From positions 7,547,765 to 7,611,764 of the forward strand of contig NC_057767.1 of NCBI RefSeq assembly GCF_010389155.1: a stretch of 64,000 bases of DNA, written 5' to 3'. Below are positions 36,228-46,226 of this stretch, piece after piece. Position numbers and translations under genes: made by a program. The stretch's first letter is position 1; each line of letters opens with the position of its first letter. The DNA is from Erigeron canadensis (taxonomy: Eukaryota; Streptophyta; Magnoliopsida; Asterales; Asteraceae). The notes below the pieces were generated by a model. The model worked only from the letters and a program-made list of their open reading frames with translations. It was not told where the DNA came from and made no database searches.

Positions 36228-38019
36228 ATGCTCCCTTTAATTTACACCTACCTAGTACTCTCCTCAGCTTTACATCTAGCGGATGCAACGCCAACCAAGA
36301 GTATTTTCATCTTAGCCGGCCAGAGCAATATGTCTGGCCGGGGCGGGGTAGTAAACTTGACGTGGGATGGTTACATCCCACGTCAAGCTTCTTCAAACCC
36401 CACCATCCTACGTCTAAGTTCCAAACTAACCTGGGTAGTGGCTGCAGAGCCACTACACAAAGACATCGACACTGCAAAAGTATGCGGTGTTGGTCCAGGA
36501 ATGTCATTTGCAAATTCACTCTTAAGAAAAGATCCAAGCATTGGGGTGGTGGCGTTGGTTCCTTGTGCAATTGGAGGGACTAATATTAGTGAATGGGTTC
36601 GCGGTGGGGAGCTTTATAAACAGATGATTCGACGAACGAAAGCTGCAGTAAACGAAGGAGGGATCATCCGTGGGTTGTTGTGGTATCAAGGGGAAAGTGA
36701 TACGTTAAATATTGAAGATGCACAGGCATACAAGAGTAGATTGCATCGGTTTTTCTTGGATGTTCGGGCTGATTTACATTTGCCCCTGCTTCCTATAGTT
36801 CAGGTAAATTTAATAGTGACCACATTGTTTTGATTTCAAATATTATTTTCCCATTCATGTTTGATTAGTTGTTTGAGCAATTTAGTATTTATCTTTATTG
36901 TTGATATAATTAATTAGTACGAGTAGATTAGAATAAAAATTGATTAACCAATTAGGAACTTTCTATATTTCACTATTAAAAATGTTTCTTAGATTATGAC
37001 GATGGGTTATTACTGTAATCATCAATAAAATAAAATGTGTAGTGTAATAAGTCACACCGACCATCATTTGTTTCACGGGAGAGGATTCCCTAGCTATTTC
37101 CCCCAACTTGAATCTTGACCCTTAATTGAACGTGACTTTGAATCTTAGTCCTTTATTTAAGGGTCAAAATTACCCTAACTTGACTAATCATCTCTAACAT
37201 GACATGTTAGGGTAACTTGAGGGAATCTCTACATTGTATCCACAATGCTCGTCAACAATAATATACTAGTCCAGTTTGTACTTATTGCCTCGCCCTTGGT
37301 TTTGTTTATATACTAGATCCATTATTGTTAATGTATTGGTGTTGGTTTAACATTTGTCGAAACACTTCATTTTAGAAAGAGGAAAGTAGATATAGTGTTG
37401 TTAAAGTATGCAAATTGGATAAAACTTCTCACATGTTAAAATTTTTGATGTATTAAGAATCAAAAACAAAAATCACATGCTTATTTTGTAAAATATAATA
37501 AAAAAATTAATATGCTAGTTTTTGAGTTAGTTTATGAGTAGGAGTCGGATAGATTGCCGTTTATAAAAGAAAAACTACCACCAGAGTAGCCTAGTGCTTA
37601 GACGTCCTTATGTCATTAGTAATAGATTTTAGGTTGGGACGTTGGGTCCTCACTAGGTTACCATGTTAAGGGTGGCCTTGGAAAGGGTTTGAAAAGGTAC
37701 CTCAATTAGGCCTACTTGCGAGTCAAAGTCTCACCATCCTCTGGTGTCACATCTGTACAAAAATATATTTATGGATAATTAAGGTTTATAAGTTAAACAT
37801 ATCTAATTGCAGGTAGCTTTGGCATCTATATCCGGACCTTACACAAACATGGTGAGGGAGGCTCAACTAGGACTAAAGCTTGTGAACTTAAGGACCGTTG
37901 ATGCAATGGGGCTAAGTATGCAACAACCAGAAAACTTGCACCTCACTACACCAGCTCAAGTGTCTCTTGGAAAAATGTTGACAAATGCCTTCATGCGAAT
38001 TGGCCATCGCAAGTCATAA
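36228..38019 (+). CDS. SGNH-hydrolase (SASA/CE6-type) carbohydrate esterase 1
   Basis: Two exons, 36228-36803 and 37813-38019, joined in phase 0 across a GT-AG intron of 1009 bases, give 260 residues. A signal peptide is visible (MLPLIYTYLVLSSALHLADA). Block I GQSNMSGRGG has nucleophile Ser 33; GGTNISEW lies near 117-123; WYQGESD is at 152-158; the C-terminal acid-histidine block reads ENLH (Glu 232, His 235), where the family and the neighbour have DGLH. Relatives include Arabidopsis At4g34215; they are thought to remove acetyl groups from cell-wall polysaccharides, but substrates are poorly known. The start was set at 36228 because the paralogue has the matching MLPLY start; ATG 36183 is possible. 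The Asp-to-Glu change may weaken catalysis. The intron has one weakly SINE-like stretch. Confidence 0.88.
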
Positions 38020-38213
38020 TCCAATCTAAACTTGTTTCTGATAAGAAAGTAATAATATTTTACAGAATATGAACATAGACAACTTTATTTCAAATTATAG
38101 TTTTATAAGTTAAAATTCATACTTTATCTAATAGCAGAAGTATCAACCTTTGCCAAAGGGATTTATTCCTGTAATAACATTTTACAACTGATTCAATTCA
38201 GAGAAGGCAGAAT
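38020..38213 (+). other. 3' flank of esterase 1
   Basis: Probable 3' UTR. It ends at the duplication AGAAT (38209-38213) created by insertion of the solo LTR. Confidence 0.5.
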
Positions 38214-38918
38214 TGTTGGGTTATATAACTATTATCAAATCAAATCACAAAATCACAAAGCACGCAGCGAAAGACAAGATCTATGGAGTTTAATTAATTA
38301 ACCAAAATAGAAAATGTGTACTTTAAATTGGAGAGAATAAAGCAAGAAACTTTTATGATAAGGTTTGAATTAAACCTCTCTACGATTGCACAAATAACAT
38401 TGGAATGTATGTATGCTAGTACTTAATCACGAACCGAACAACCCTTTGTTCCTAGCTCTAAATTTCAACCCAAACAAAAACCAAAAACCCTTTTTTCTTG
38501 ATGTAGTCGATCGAACCAAAGAGAGAGAGAGAAGAAGAGATTTTTAGGGTTTTCGAAAACTTAATGAATTGTGTGTTGAAAACAATTAGATTAGGCCTCT
38601 ATTTATAGACTTAGGAAACTTGATGACCAAGTTTAGGGTTTGTGAAACCCTTGGACGACCGGCCCCCCCTCTAGAACAATCTAGAGGGTTTCCTAATTGT
38701 TTCCTAATTTCAACTCTTCTCCGTTAAGTCTGTTAATTAAGTACTGTTAACTTTTAACTCTTTTAACGGACCTCCTGTTAGTTTTTCGTGATCAAATTAA
38801 TTAATAAATTACATTTAATATATTAATTAATTTATAGTTACAGTCACGTTAAGGTGTGACCCCGTAGGCTTAAATACTTTCCGAACATACGTTCATTTTA
38901 CGTGATCATATTCTAACA
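38214..38918 (-). mobile_element. Solo LTR of the copia 1 family
   Basis: 705 bases, TGTTGGG...TTCTAACA on the plus strand, homologous along its length to both LTRs of copia 1 and in the same orientation. A perfect 5-bp duplication AGAAT flanks it (38209-38213 and 38919-38923). The internal region has been lost by LTR-LTR recombination. It begins 195 bases after the esterase 1 stop. Confidence 0.95.
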
Positions 38919-38923
38919 AGAAT

Positions 38924-40620
38924 GGTATCTGGGTCATTTTATTACACAATGAGGACATGCCTAAGCTTGCTAATCTTTTTAGCTAACATAGATCAGGGAT
39001 GATTAACAAGTCGATCACTGAGACTTTGTGAAATAGTTTGAATGAAACGACAAAAAAATTGCCTTAGCAGGATGGATTCCGGCCAGAACGCATTACTAAA
39101 AAACTTTGATGATTTTTCAATATCATTATGACAATATTGGTGTCATCTGCAAGACTGCAAGTGCGAATGTTAGCTTAACTGCTTTCATACACACTGGAAA
39201 TAGAAACTTGACCGTCGTCAGTGCTTCATAAAGTTGCAAAAGATGTAGTTTCTTATATGTAATGAATAACCTGGGTCATCTAAAAGTTTATAAAAATCCA
39301 AAGAGGTTAAACTATAAACTGTTAAATGAAAACAGGGGAAATATGTTTTTTGAAAAAAATTGTTGGTAATTGAGGTTATATTTTGATGTCTAGATTGTAA
39401 ATTCACAGGGGGTAAAGTTGAGCACTGGACTCAGAAACGTTGAACCATTTACTAAGCCTGAACTCTAATCTGTTTATATCAGGTTATCATTTTCCAATAA
39501 TGTTAAGAATTACGACTCCTAATCACCAGTCATGACCGATACTGATTTTTGATAAGTAAAAATATTAACTTTTCTGATACAGTTTGTCATGTTTCATTGG
39601 GTTGTCAGACAAAAGGATCACAATATATGTTGATACTGGACAAGTTTTTAAAAAACAACATATTTATACAGATAATGTTTCTACAAGTAACATTGATGAA
39701 ATGAGATTGTGAACAAGTTGTTAAATGCAATTATTTAATACAAGTCTGTTCAAAATAAATTAAATTTTAAGTCTATATCATCATCATCATTATCAACAAA
39801 TATCTTCAAATATACTAAAAATCAGCCTATACAAAGAAATTATATCTTTAAGATTGATGGTGTCATACTTATTTGGTCATTTTTGGTGTTTCATTTCAAG
39901 TTACAGACTTCTCATTCACTCCATTCATAAAAGGATAACTTATGTTTGGAGTAAAGCATAACCATGTATGCCTCCAAATCATATAGCAACAGAATTAGAA
40001 CAAGAAACCCTGATTCCATGATCTATCGAACATTTGGGCCCAACTGACCATTCCAAAACTGGGTTTTGAATATAATAGTTTTAAAATCTATCAAGATCAG
40101 TAGCGGATCTAAGATTCAAACTCGGGAGTGTCCTTGAAATAGGTTCAATTATTTGGTTGAGAACTTGAGTTTCATAAATGAATGGGTCGGGTCATCATAA
40201 TCAAACGTAAACCAGAATGTTTTTAATACGATTAAAGAGTCACCATCATAACATATACCTCCAAGATTTTAAACCTAGCTTTAATATATTCCATAAAATT
40301 TTCATTAACAATACCGTTATATACATTTTTTAAATATATGATACAAACTTTAACTCATGAACTCGTCATTCATTGTCATCAAATATTGTTTTCTACTGCA
40401 TTAACATTAGTAAAATAGTTAGATTATCCTGTTTTTAAAGAGCTATAATATTTAACTGAAGCTAACTTTTTTAGCATCACCAAATCAAATTGGAAACAAC
40501 CAGTTGATCATTAAAACCAAAAAATGGAAGCGGGCTTTTCTAATACAAAATGTATGGGCTAATTTTACTAAATCATTTGGGTTAAATACATTTAGAGAGT
40601 TCCAACCTTTATTTTAACTC
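38924..40620. other. Intergenic between the two esterase genes
   Basis: No exon is supported. The DNA is AT-rich with a short CAT/ATC repeat (TCATCATCATCATTATC near 39780). The 3' end merges with the promoter of esterase 2. Confidence 0.4.
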
Positions 40621-40629
40621 TATAAAATA
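40621..40629 (+). promoter_or_regulatory. Possible TATA box of esterase 2
   Basis: TATAAAATA lies 237 bases before the chosen ATG at 40858 and 60 before the in-frame ATG at 40681. If used, transcripts would include both ATGs. Confidence 0.35.
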
Positions 40630-40857
40630 AATCTATTTGTAAAGGTGGTCAAAGAACTCTTCTTAACATACAAGGAGAAGATGGCAACAACATACAAGCT
40701 TTGCTACAAGTTAATTGAGGGAATAATCTTTGCTTTAAAGTTGGGTAATCAAATTATATATTTCCATCCTTTATGCTTCATTCATTTCTTTAAGAAAAGA
40801 GCACAACAAAAAGACACAACTATAGTACCCCACACACCTACAACCAGGGAATTAGAT

Positions 40858-42234
40858 ATGCTTCCTTTGTATCTATCCTACATTACTCTATTCATCTCTA
40901 TCACCGTAACCGTAGCTAATGCAGCAGCAGGCAAGAGCATTTTCCTCTTGGCCGGCCAGAGCAACATGTCGGGAAGAGGTGGTGTCGTGAACAACACATG
41001 GGACAACTACATCCCACCTGAATCATACCCCAACCTCGCCATCCTACGTCTCAGTGCTGACCTAAACTGGCAACTGGCCACTGAGCCTCTACACCGAGAT
41101 ATTGACAGTAAAAATATATGTGGGATTGGGCCTGGAATGGCATTTGCGAGTTCTTTGTTACAAAAGGATTCGACCATTGGGGTGGTTGGTTTGGTTCCTT
41201 GTGCTGTTGGAGGGACTAATATTAGTGAATGGGCTCGTGGTGGGGTGCTCTACAAGCAGTTGTTAAGGCGGGCTGAGGCAGCCTTAGAGGGTGGAGGTAC
41301 CATTCGCGGGTTGTTGTGGTATCAAGGGGAGAGTGATACTGTTACCCGAGAAGATGCCGAATCGTATAAAACTAGGCTGCAGAGTTTCTTTCTTCATCTG
41401 CGTGCTGATCTCCTTTTGCCTGTGCTACCCATTATCCAGGTTATTAGTTCCGACCCGTTTGCATGTAAATAGCTAGATTGAGTTATAACATATAATTAAC
41501 ATGAATGAGTAATGACATAAAAATGGTCAATGCAAATAGGTCAAATCAAATCATTCTGGCTTCTAGGCTCACAAACTTGTCATACCCTAACCCCCTTCTG
41601 CTCGGAATGAGGGTCACGCATGTGCAGCTCACCTGAAGAGCTGTCAAACACGTAAAATGAACATAAAGTAGTTAGAGACAGAAATCGAGTTTCTCTCGAT
41701 CTGATCAAAAGGCGCCAGGGGTGAAGTTTATTTGAAGATGCATAAACATCATAAATTGTTCATTTAGTAACTAAAATTATAACAAAAAAGTTAAATTTAT
41801 CGTGATAATTAAGATTGCTATATTGATATACCTGTTTTCGATGAACTAAACCCAGTATCGAACAAATTTTAAGAAATGCTTCGTTGCTATAAGGTCATAG
41901 TGATGGTTTCAAACAAATTGGCTTGTTGATACAGGTAGCACTAGCATCTGGAGAAGGACCATACATAGAGATGGTGAGAGAATCCCAATTGGGAATGGAT
42001 CTAGTGAACTTACGGACCATTGATGCCAAGGGTCTGGTCCTTGAAACAGATGGGTTGCACCTGACCACACCATCTCAGGTCTCTCTAGGGAAAATGCTAG
42101 CCAATGGCTTCCTTCAGACCCAACCTTCTTCCATCGTGAGTACCGCTTCGATAACATCTCAAAACTCTCTGATGAATTTGTTGGCTGGATTTTTAGGCTT
42201 TGCACATATATCATTGTTACTGATTTGTAATTGA
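40858..42234 (+). CDS. SGNH-hydrolase (SASA/CE6-type) carbohydrate esterase 2
   Basis: Exons 40858-41439 and 41935-42234 join in phase 0 to give 293 residues; the intron is 495 bases with GT-AG ends at the same position as in esterase 1. The signal peptide MLPLYLSYITLFISITVTVA is followed by GQSNMSGRGG (Ser 35), GGTNISEW, WYQGESD and an intact DGLH (Asp 233, His 236), so the full catalytic set is present. The family removes ester groups from cell-wall sugars, probably in the apoplast. It is a tandem duplicate of esterase 1. Unlike esterase 1 it has a 30-plus-residue Ser/Thr-rich C-terminal extension ending in a hydrophobic run (LLAGFLGFAHISLLLIC), which resembles a GPI-attachment signal or membrane anchor. 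An in-frame ATG at 40681 would add 59 residues before the signal peptide and is less likely. Confidence 0.9.
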
Positions 42235-42431
42235 GAGATTTATGATACCTCCCCATTTGTTAAATATTTAATTGTAAATATTTTGCAAGGAATTTATACT
42301 TACACAAAGCCAAAATTTGTGAAACATTTGTTAGAAAAAAAAAATGATAATTGTGACTATTATCATCCATATATAGTTCATAAAATGTATGTATATGTAT
42401 AGACAGTATAGTGCCATATATATTTGTTCAG

Positions 42432-42592
42432 GCATTGGACCATCAGCATCCATTGTAGCAGCAAGGTTGGCGCGAACCAATAGACCTCCAGTCCAACAAG
42501 GGCCCTATATGTCAACAATATTGCCACAGACAGCTGTACGGTTAAATCCAAAAGCTGATCCAGGGAGTTCGATATCAGAAGAACTGACGTAG
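42432..42592 (+). CDS. Unrecognised exon-like frame downstream of esterase 2
   Basis: A frame preceded by a possible acceptor TTCAG (ending 42431) encodes a polar segment with ARLARTNRPPVQQGPYM and LNPKADPGSSISEELT, then TAG. The composition is protein-like and less AT-rich than its surroundings. I do not recognise the family and see no upstream exon. It may be a displaced terminal exon. Confidence 0.25.
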
Positions 42593-42849
42593 AAGATGTG
42601 TCATGAAATTATAATAATTCAAAACTTAAATTGGTTTGAGAAACAACTGAAAGCATAATCAAATCAGAATACTATATAAAACGAAACTAAAATTAATTGT
42701 TCCCGCACACAGACTAGAAAACTAGATACAAAGCATAATCATGTGATTAGATACTAATGACAAGCGGTCCCTCCCTGGCGTACTACATCACTCGGTAGAT
42801 CCACCCACATCTTTTAAAGCGACCATCTATATGTGATTAGATACTAATC

Positions 42850-43252
42850 GAATATATATAACCATCTAACTGATCGAGCAAGAGCAATGATTCCATATAA
42901 TAAGAACACATAAAGAAGGTATAATCGTATCCATGATGACTATCATTATCAATCGCCTCTGATTTCGGATCATAAATTGCAAGGTTGGCGTTGTATCGTT
43001 CTTGTTGTTTTGTCGACAGCAACCTGAGACCCTCTAAGTCTAATTGATTCGCGGGGCAGATTAGTAGAAAGAATGCTCCAAGTCCCGGCCAGTGCTCAAA
43101 GTAAAAACTCGAACTCTCCAAGGGAGGCTAATACCAGGCATATCTTTCGTTTTCATCTTATGATCAATACGTTTATATTGGAGTAATGGCTTTAACGGAA
43201 GCCTCTTCAAGATTTCCGACTCAACTTCTATTGGTATATATTCATGTAACAC
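42850..43252 (-). pseudogene. F-box protein gene remnant
   Basis: The minus strand starts with an F-box helix (IPIEVESEILKRLPLKPLLQYK). Shortly after, it passes through a frameshift near 43061-43121 to a C-terminal F-box-associated segment (NLAIYDPKSEAIDNDS, then YTFFMCSYYMESLLLLDQ). F-box proteins of this type are about 350-400 residues and link targets to SCF ubiquitin ligases; here most of the middle is missing. It cannot encode a normal product. Confidence 0.75.
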
Positions 43253-43893
43253 ACGATCGTGGTTGATGGTGTCATCTCTTGTTTGTATTCCGACATTATT
43301 TAATTTGGGGGGGATTCGAATGAATGAATGAATATGCGTAGGGTGGGTTTTTGAGGGTAAAGACGGGTGTCAATTTCTTGTTTTTATATAGATTTTGTTC
43401 CAGTCTAGTAGAGGAGAAATCTAAAGGCCTTAAGTATACACGAGATCAAGTACCAGCGTGTTGCGGCGGTGAAATAATGAGGTGATAGGTCATATAAGAT
43501 GATAAATCATAGAAGGTGATAGGTCATAGAGTGTGATAGCTAAATTAAATGTCTTAGCCGTATGGGCTCCGCCCTTAGATTTAAAAATTTGTCGAAAGTA
43601 TATCGAATGACATCTCTAATGAAAGAGCATGAAATTTTAAAAACACCTATATAATTCTTATGATTTATCAATGTACGGTTTTTGAGATCAAAGATTTTGA
43701 ATGAATTGGGGGAATAAATGATTTATGTAGGAGAGAGAAAGGGTAATATAGTTATTTTAAGTAGATATATAATATATAGGGAGACATTTTAGAGAAGGAA
43801 ATGTTGAAACTTAAATTTAGACATAGATTTTTTGCTTTATAATTTAGTATAGATAAATAAATAAAAAGGTCACGTGTACAATATGGAAAGTCT
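43253..43893. other. F-box remnant promoter side and dispersed repeat copy 2
   Basis: Contains ~43450-43740, the second copy of the repeat at ~9540-9800, with tandem AGGTGATAGGTCATA variants at its left. No coding sequence. Confidence 0.5.
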
Positions 43894-43902
43894 ATCAATA
43901 TG

Positions 43903-44240
43903 AGAAAATTTTTTCGAAACGGGCGTATTTCTAGGGTGTTTTGTCAAACAAGTTTTGGAAAAAAAATTTTTATCAAACAAGTCAAACCGGTATTTCAAAT
44001 ACCGGATTCAAAATTCGCGGTCAAATCCAGTATTTGAAATACCGATTTCAAAAAGGGGATATTGAATCCGGTATTTCAAATACCGGACTCAAGATTTGAT
44101 GTGACAAGAGAGAGAGAGTGGGACAACAGAGCACAGAGCACAGATCAGACAGACAGACGTGCAGGCAGGCAGAGACAGAGGGGTACAATCGTGGTACTGG
44201 TCGTACAGTGGTTGTACTGGTGGTACAGTGGTTGTCATCA
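43903..44240 (+). repeat. Left inverted arm of the MULE
   Basis: Contains CCGGTATTTCAAATACCGG at 43987-44005 and 44068-44086 and a degenerate copy at 44027-44045, then a (GA)n tract near 44108 and a CAGACAGACGTGCAGGCAGG block near 44148. Confidence 0.85.
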
Positions 44241-44380
44241 CGTTTCTCGAAACCGGTATTTGAAAAACTGGTTTCGATGAAACCCTAATACGTGTCATGT
44301 CGTGGTGAAACCTTAATATGCTAGGTTAACTTAATTAGATTTTTGTTGTATATATATAGTATGTAATGGCTTCTTCTTCA

Positions 44381-44671
44381 TCAGTAAACATTAGCAGTCA
44401 ACAAACATTTTGCAGGTCGTAAAGAATGATCAAGTTGGCATGTATATGCCTGGAAGAGTTCGTAAAACCCAGCACTCCTGATATAACGTACAACCTCGTC
44501 GGCCACACCATCTTGTAGTAGTCTGTTAAGCCCTCCATTACCTCTTCTGCAACGTGGCTCTTCTGTGAGGGCACGGTCATGGGAGATGTTGTATGACCGA
44601 TGTTCATCTGCAGCTTGTAGCCACAACAACTCTGGGTTTCTGGGAACACAACTAACATTGATAGAGGCCAT
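44381..44671 (-). pseudogene. Plant mobile domain (PMD)-like N-terminal fragment
   Basis: From the ATG at 44671 the minus strand encodes about 96 residues: a start MASINVSC, PELLWLQAADEHRSYNI, a CRRG step, then VVRYIRSAGFYELFQ and QLDHSL. The pattern 'LxxQ..HRS ... CRRR ... I..AGF ... QLDHAL' is what I recall of the first part of PMD/MAIN-like proteins, which occur both as host genes and inside Mutator-type transposons. After QLDHSL the expected WRPETHTFH-type continuation is absent and the frame stops, so this is a truncated copy. Function if any is unknown. Confidence 0.6.
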
Positions 44672-44987
44672 TTTTTGTTTATGAAAATACTGCTTTGATA
44701 AATTGTTTGTTGCTTGTTGCTTGTTTATGAAAAATATATGTTTTTGCGTGATCATCTATGAGCAAAATATGCATGTATATATACAATACATAGTCTGCTA
44801 CGTTGCATGGGCTTTTTTTGTCTCAACTTCAAACCGGTTTTGGAATTACCGGATTCATAGATTGTTCCTACTGCCATCTTCCTGCAGCTCTGAACCAATG
44901 TCACATTACATCAACTAGGGTATCACCAGGCATCGACACGTGTTAGGGTTAGGTTGAAACCGGTATTGGAAAAACCGGACTCGAGGT

Positions 44988-45314
44988 GAAACCGGTATTG
45001 TAAAAACCGGAATGGATGTACTATGCTCTGTCACTATCTGCCTGCCTGCACGTCTGTCTGCTCGTCATCACTGTGCGACCAGTACCACCACTGTCCCACT
45101 CTCTCTCTCTCTTGTCACATCATTTCTTGAGTCCGGTATTTCAAATACCGGATTCAAATTCCCTTTTTGAAACCGGTATTTCAAATACCGGATTTGACCG
45201 GGAAATTTGAATCCGGTATTTGAAATACCGGTTTGACTTGTTTGATAAATTTTTTTTTTCCAAAACTTGTTTGACAAAACACCCTTGAAATACGCCCGTT
45301 TTGAAAAAAATTTC
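44988..45314 (-). repeat. Right inverted arm of the MULE
   Basis: Mirror of 43903-44240. It has the palindrome, in either orientation, at 45133-45151, 45173-45191 and 45213-45231, and a (CT)n tract near 45099. Confidence 0.85.
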
Positions 45315-45323
45315 ATCAATATG

Positions 45324-45948
45324 ATCGAAAGATGCCAGAAGTTTTCTCATAATAAGCGGTTTAAATATATTAAACTAGTGCTAAATTGCTAATGCCCGTA
45401 AGATGTACGGATTGAACGTATGTATTGTGCGATATAAACAGTAAAAGAAAGGAATTATTTTGTTTTTATACATATAAGAATTACATTATCTAGCTATGAT
45501 TTTGTATTTTGTATGTTTCATTCGATCATTTATGTTTCAATATATGGTTCAACCAAAATTATGGCAGGAGGATTCAGAAAAAAAATTTTAAAAAAAAATA
45601 CGTTTTCTTCATTCAAATACGATTTCCTTAACTTTTGTTTATTTCTAATTTAAATTAAAATACATGCTTTATGTACTTTAACTACAGGTTTTAGGCTGTA
45701 TTTACTATTTAGTGAGACCCATAAGTCCATAATTAAATAAAAATTACTAATGTTTTTGTAGATTGAGGGAGTTCTAGGAGGGGGTACTATTCTCATGTAC
45801 TAATACCCTAGCTAGCAACTACTACTTCGTAATTTAAGCTAGTGGGATGAGGCAAATTTAAACAAAAGCTTACAAGAGATTTTTTCGTAATTTCATCTTC
45901 TTTAAAATTAAAGAACCTAAACAAAAGTTGCAAGCATTAAGCCTATCC
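45324..45948. other. Intergenic AT-rich DNA
   Basis: No gene or delimited element seen. Confidence 0.4.
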
Positions 45949-45964
45949 ATCCAATAAAACATGT

Positions 45965-46210
45965 AACCAACTGGGTTGGATCAGTGGTTGGAGCTCATAC
46001 CTCTGGAAGGTCATGGGTTCGATCCTCGTGTCCAGGAAGGCTGGAGGTCCTTTTCTACCTATGGTAGAACCTGGAAGCAGCCTCTCTACCTTTGGTAGGG
46101 GTAAAGCTGTCTACATATCAACCTCCCCCATACACCGTCGAAAACGGTATTAAAACCCAAAACCCGTAGAACACAACATTGGGAGTTACTTACTTACTTA
46201 GTTACTTACT
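45965..46210 (+). mobile_element. tRNA-derived SINE with 16-bp target duplication
   Basis: A perfect 16-bp duplication ATCCAATAAAACATGT flanks it (45949-45964 and 46211-46226). The body has box A-like TGGATCAGTGGTTGG (45977-45991) and box B GGTTCGATCC (46016-46025), a body with CTACCTTTGGTAGGGGTAA, and a (TTAC)n tail. It is moved by LINE enzymes. The perfect duplication indicates a fairly recent insertion. Confidence 0.92.
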
Positions 46211-46226
46211 ATCCAATAAAACATGT

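Larger units (their letters stand above)
43903..45314. mobile_element. Mutator-like element (MULE), non-autonomous, with captured PMD fragment
   Basis: A perfect 9-bp target duplication, ATCAATATG (43894-43902 and 45315-45323), is the Mutator signature. Long inverted ends run from 43903 to about 44240 and from about 44988 to 45314. They share GAAACGGGCGTATTT / GGGTGTTTTGTCAAACAAG-type outer blocks, the palindrome CCGGTATTTCAAATACCGG or its reverse form, a (GA)n tract, and a GACAGACAGACGTGCAGGC-like block. No MuDR transposase is present. The interior has a minus-strand frame resembling the start of a plant mobile domain protein (see 44381-44671). 1412 bases in all. Confidence 0.9.

Noticed and set aside
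37580..37720. SINE-like stretch (AGTAGCCTAGTGCTTAGACG) in the intron of esterase 1
   Set aside because: Box A is plausible but box B is poor and no target duplication was seen.
40645..40857. N-terminal extension of esterase 2
   Set aside because: The longer frame starts before the signal peptide; the paralogue and signal peptide place the start at 40858.
45965..46210. tRNA gene
   Set aside because: tRNA-like promoter boxes but a long unrelated body, repeat tail and 16-bp duplication mark a SINE.
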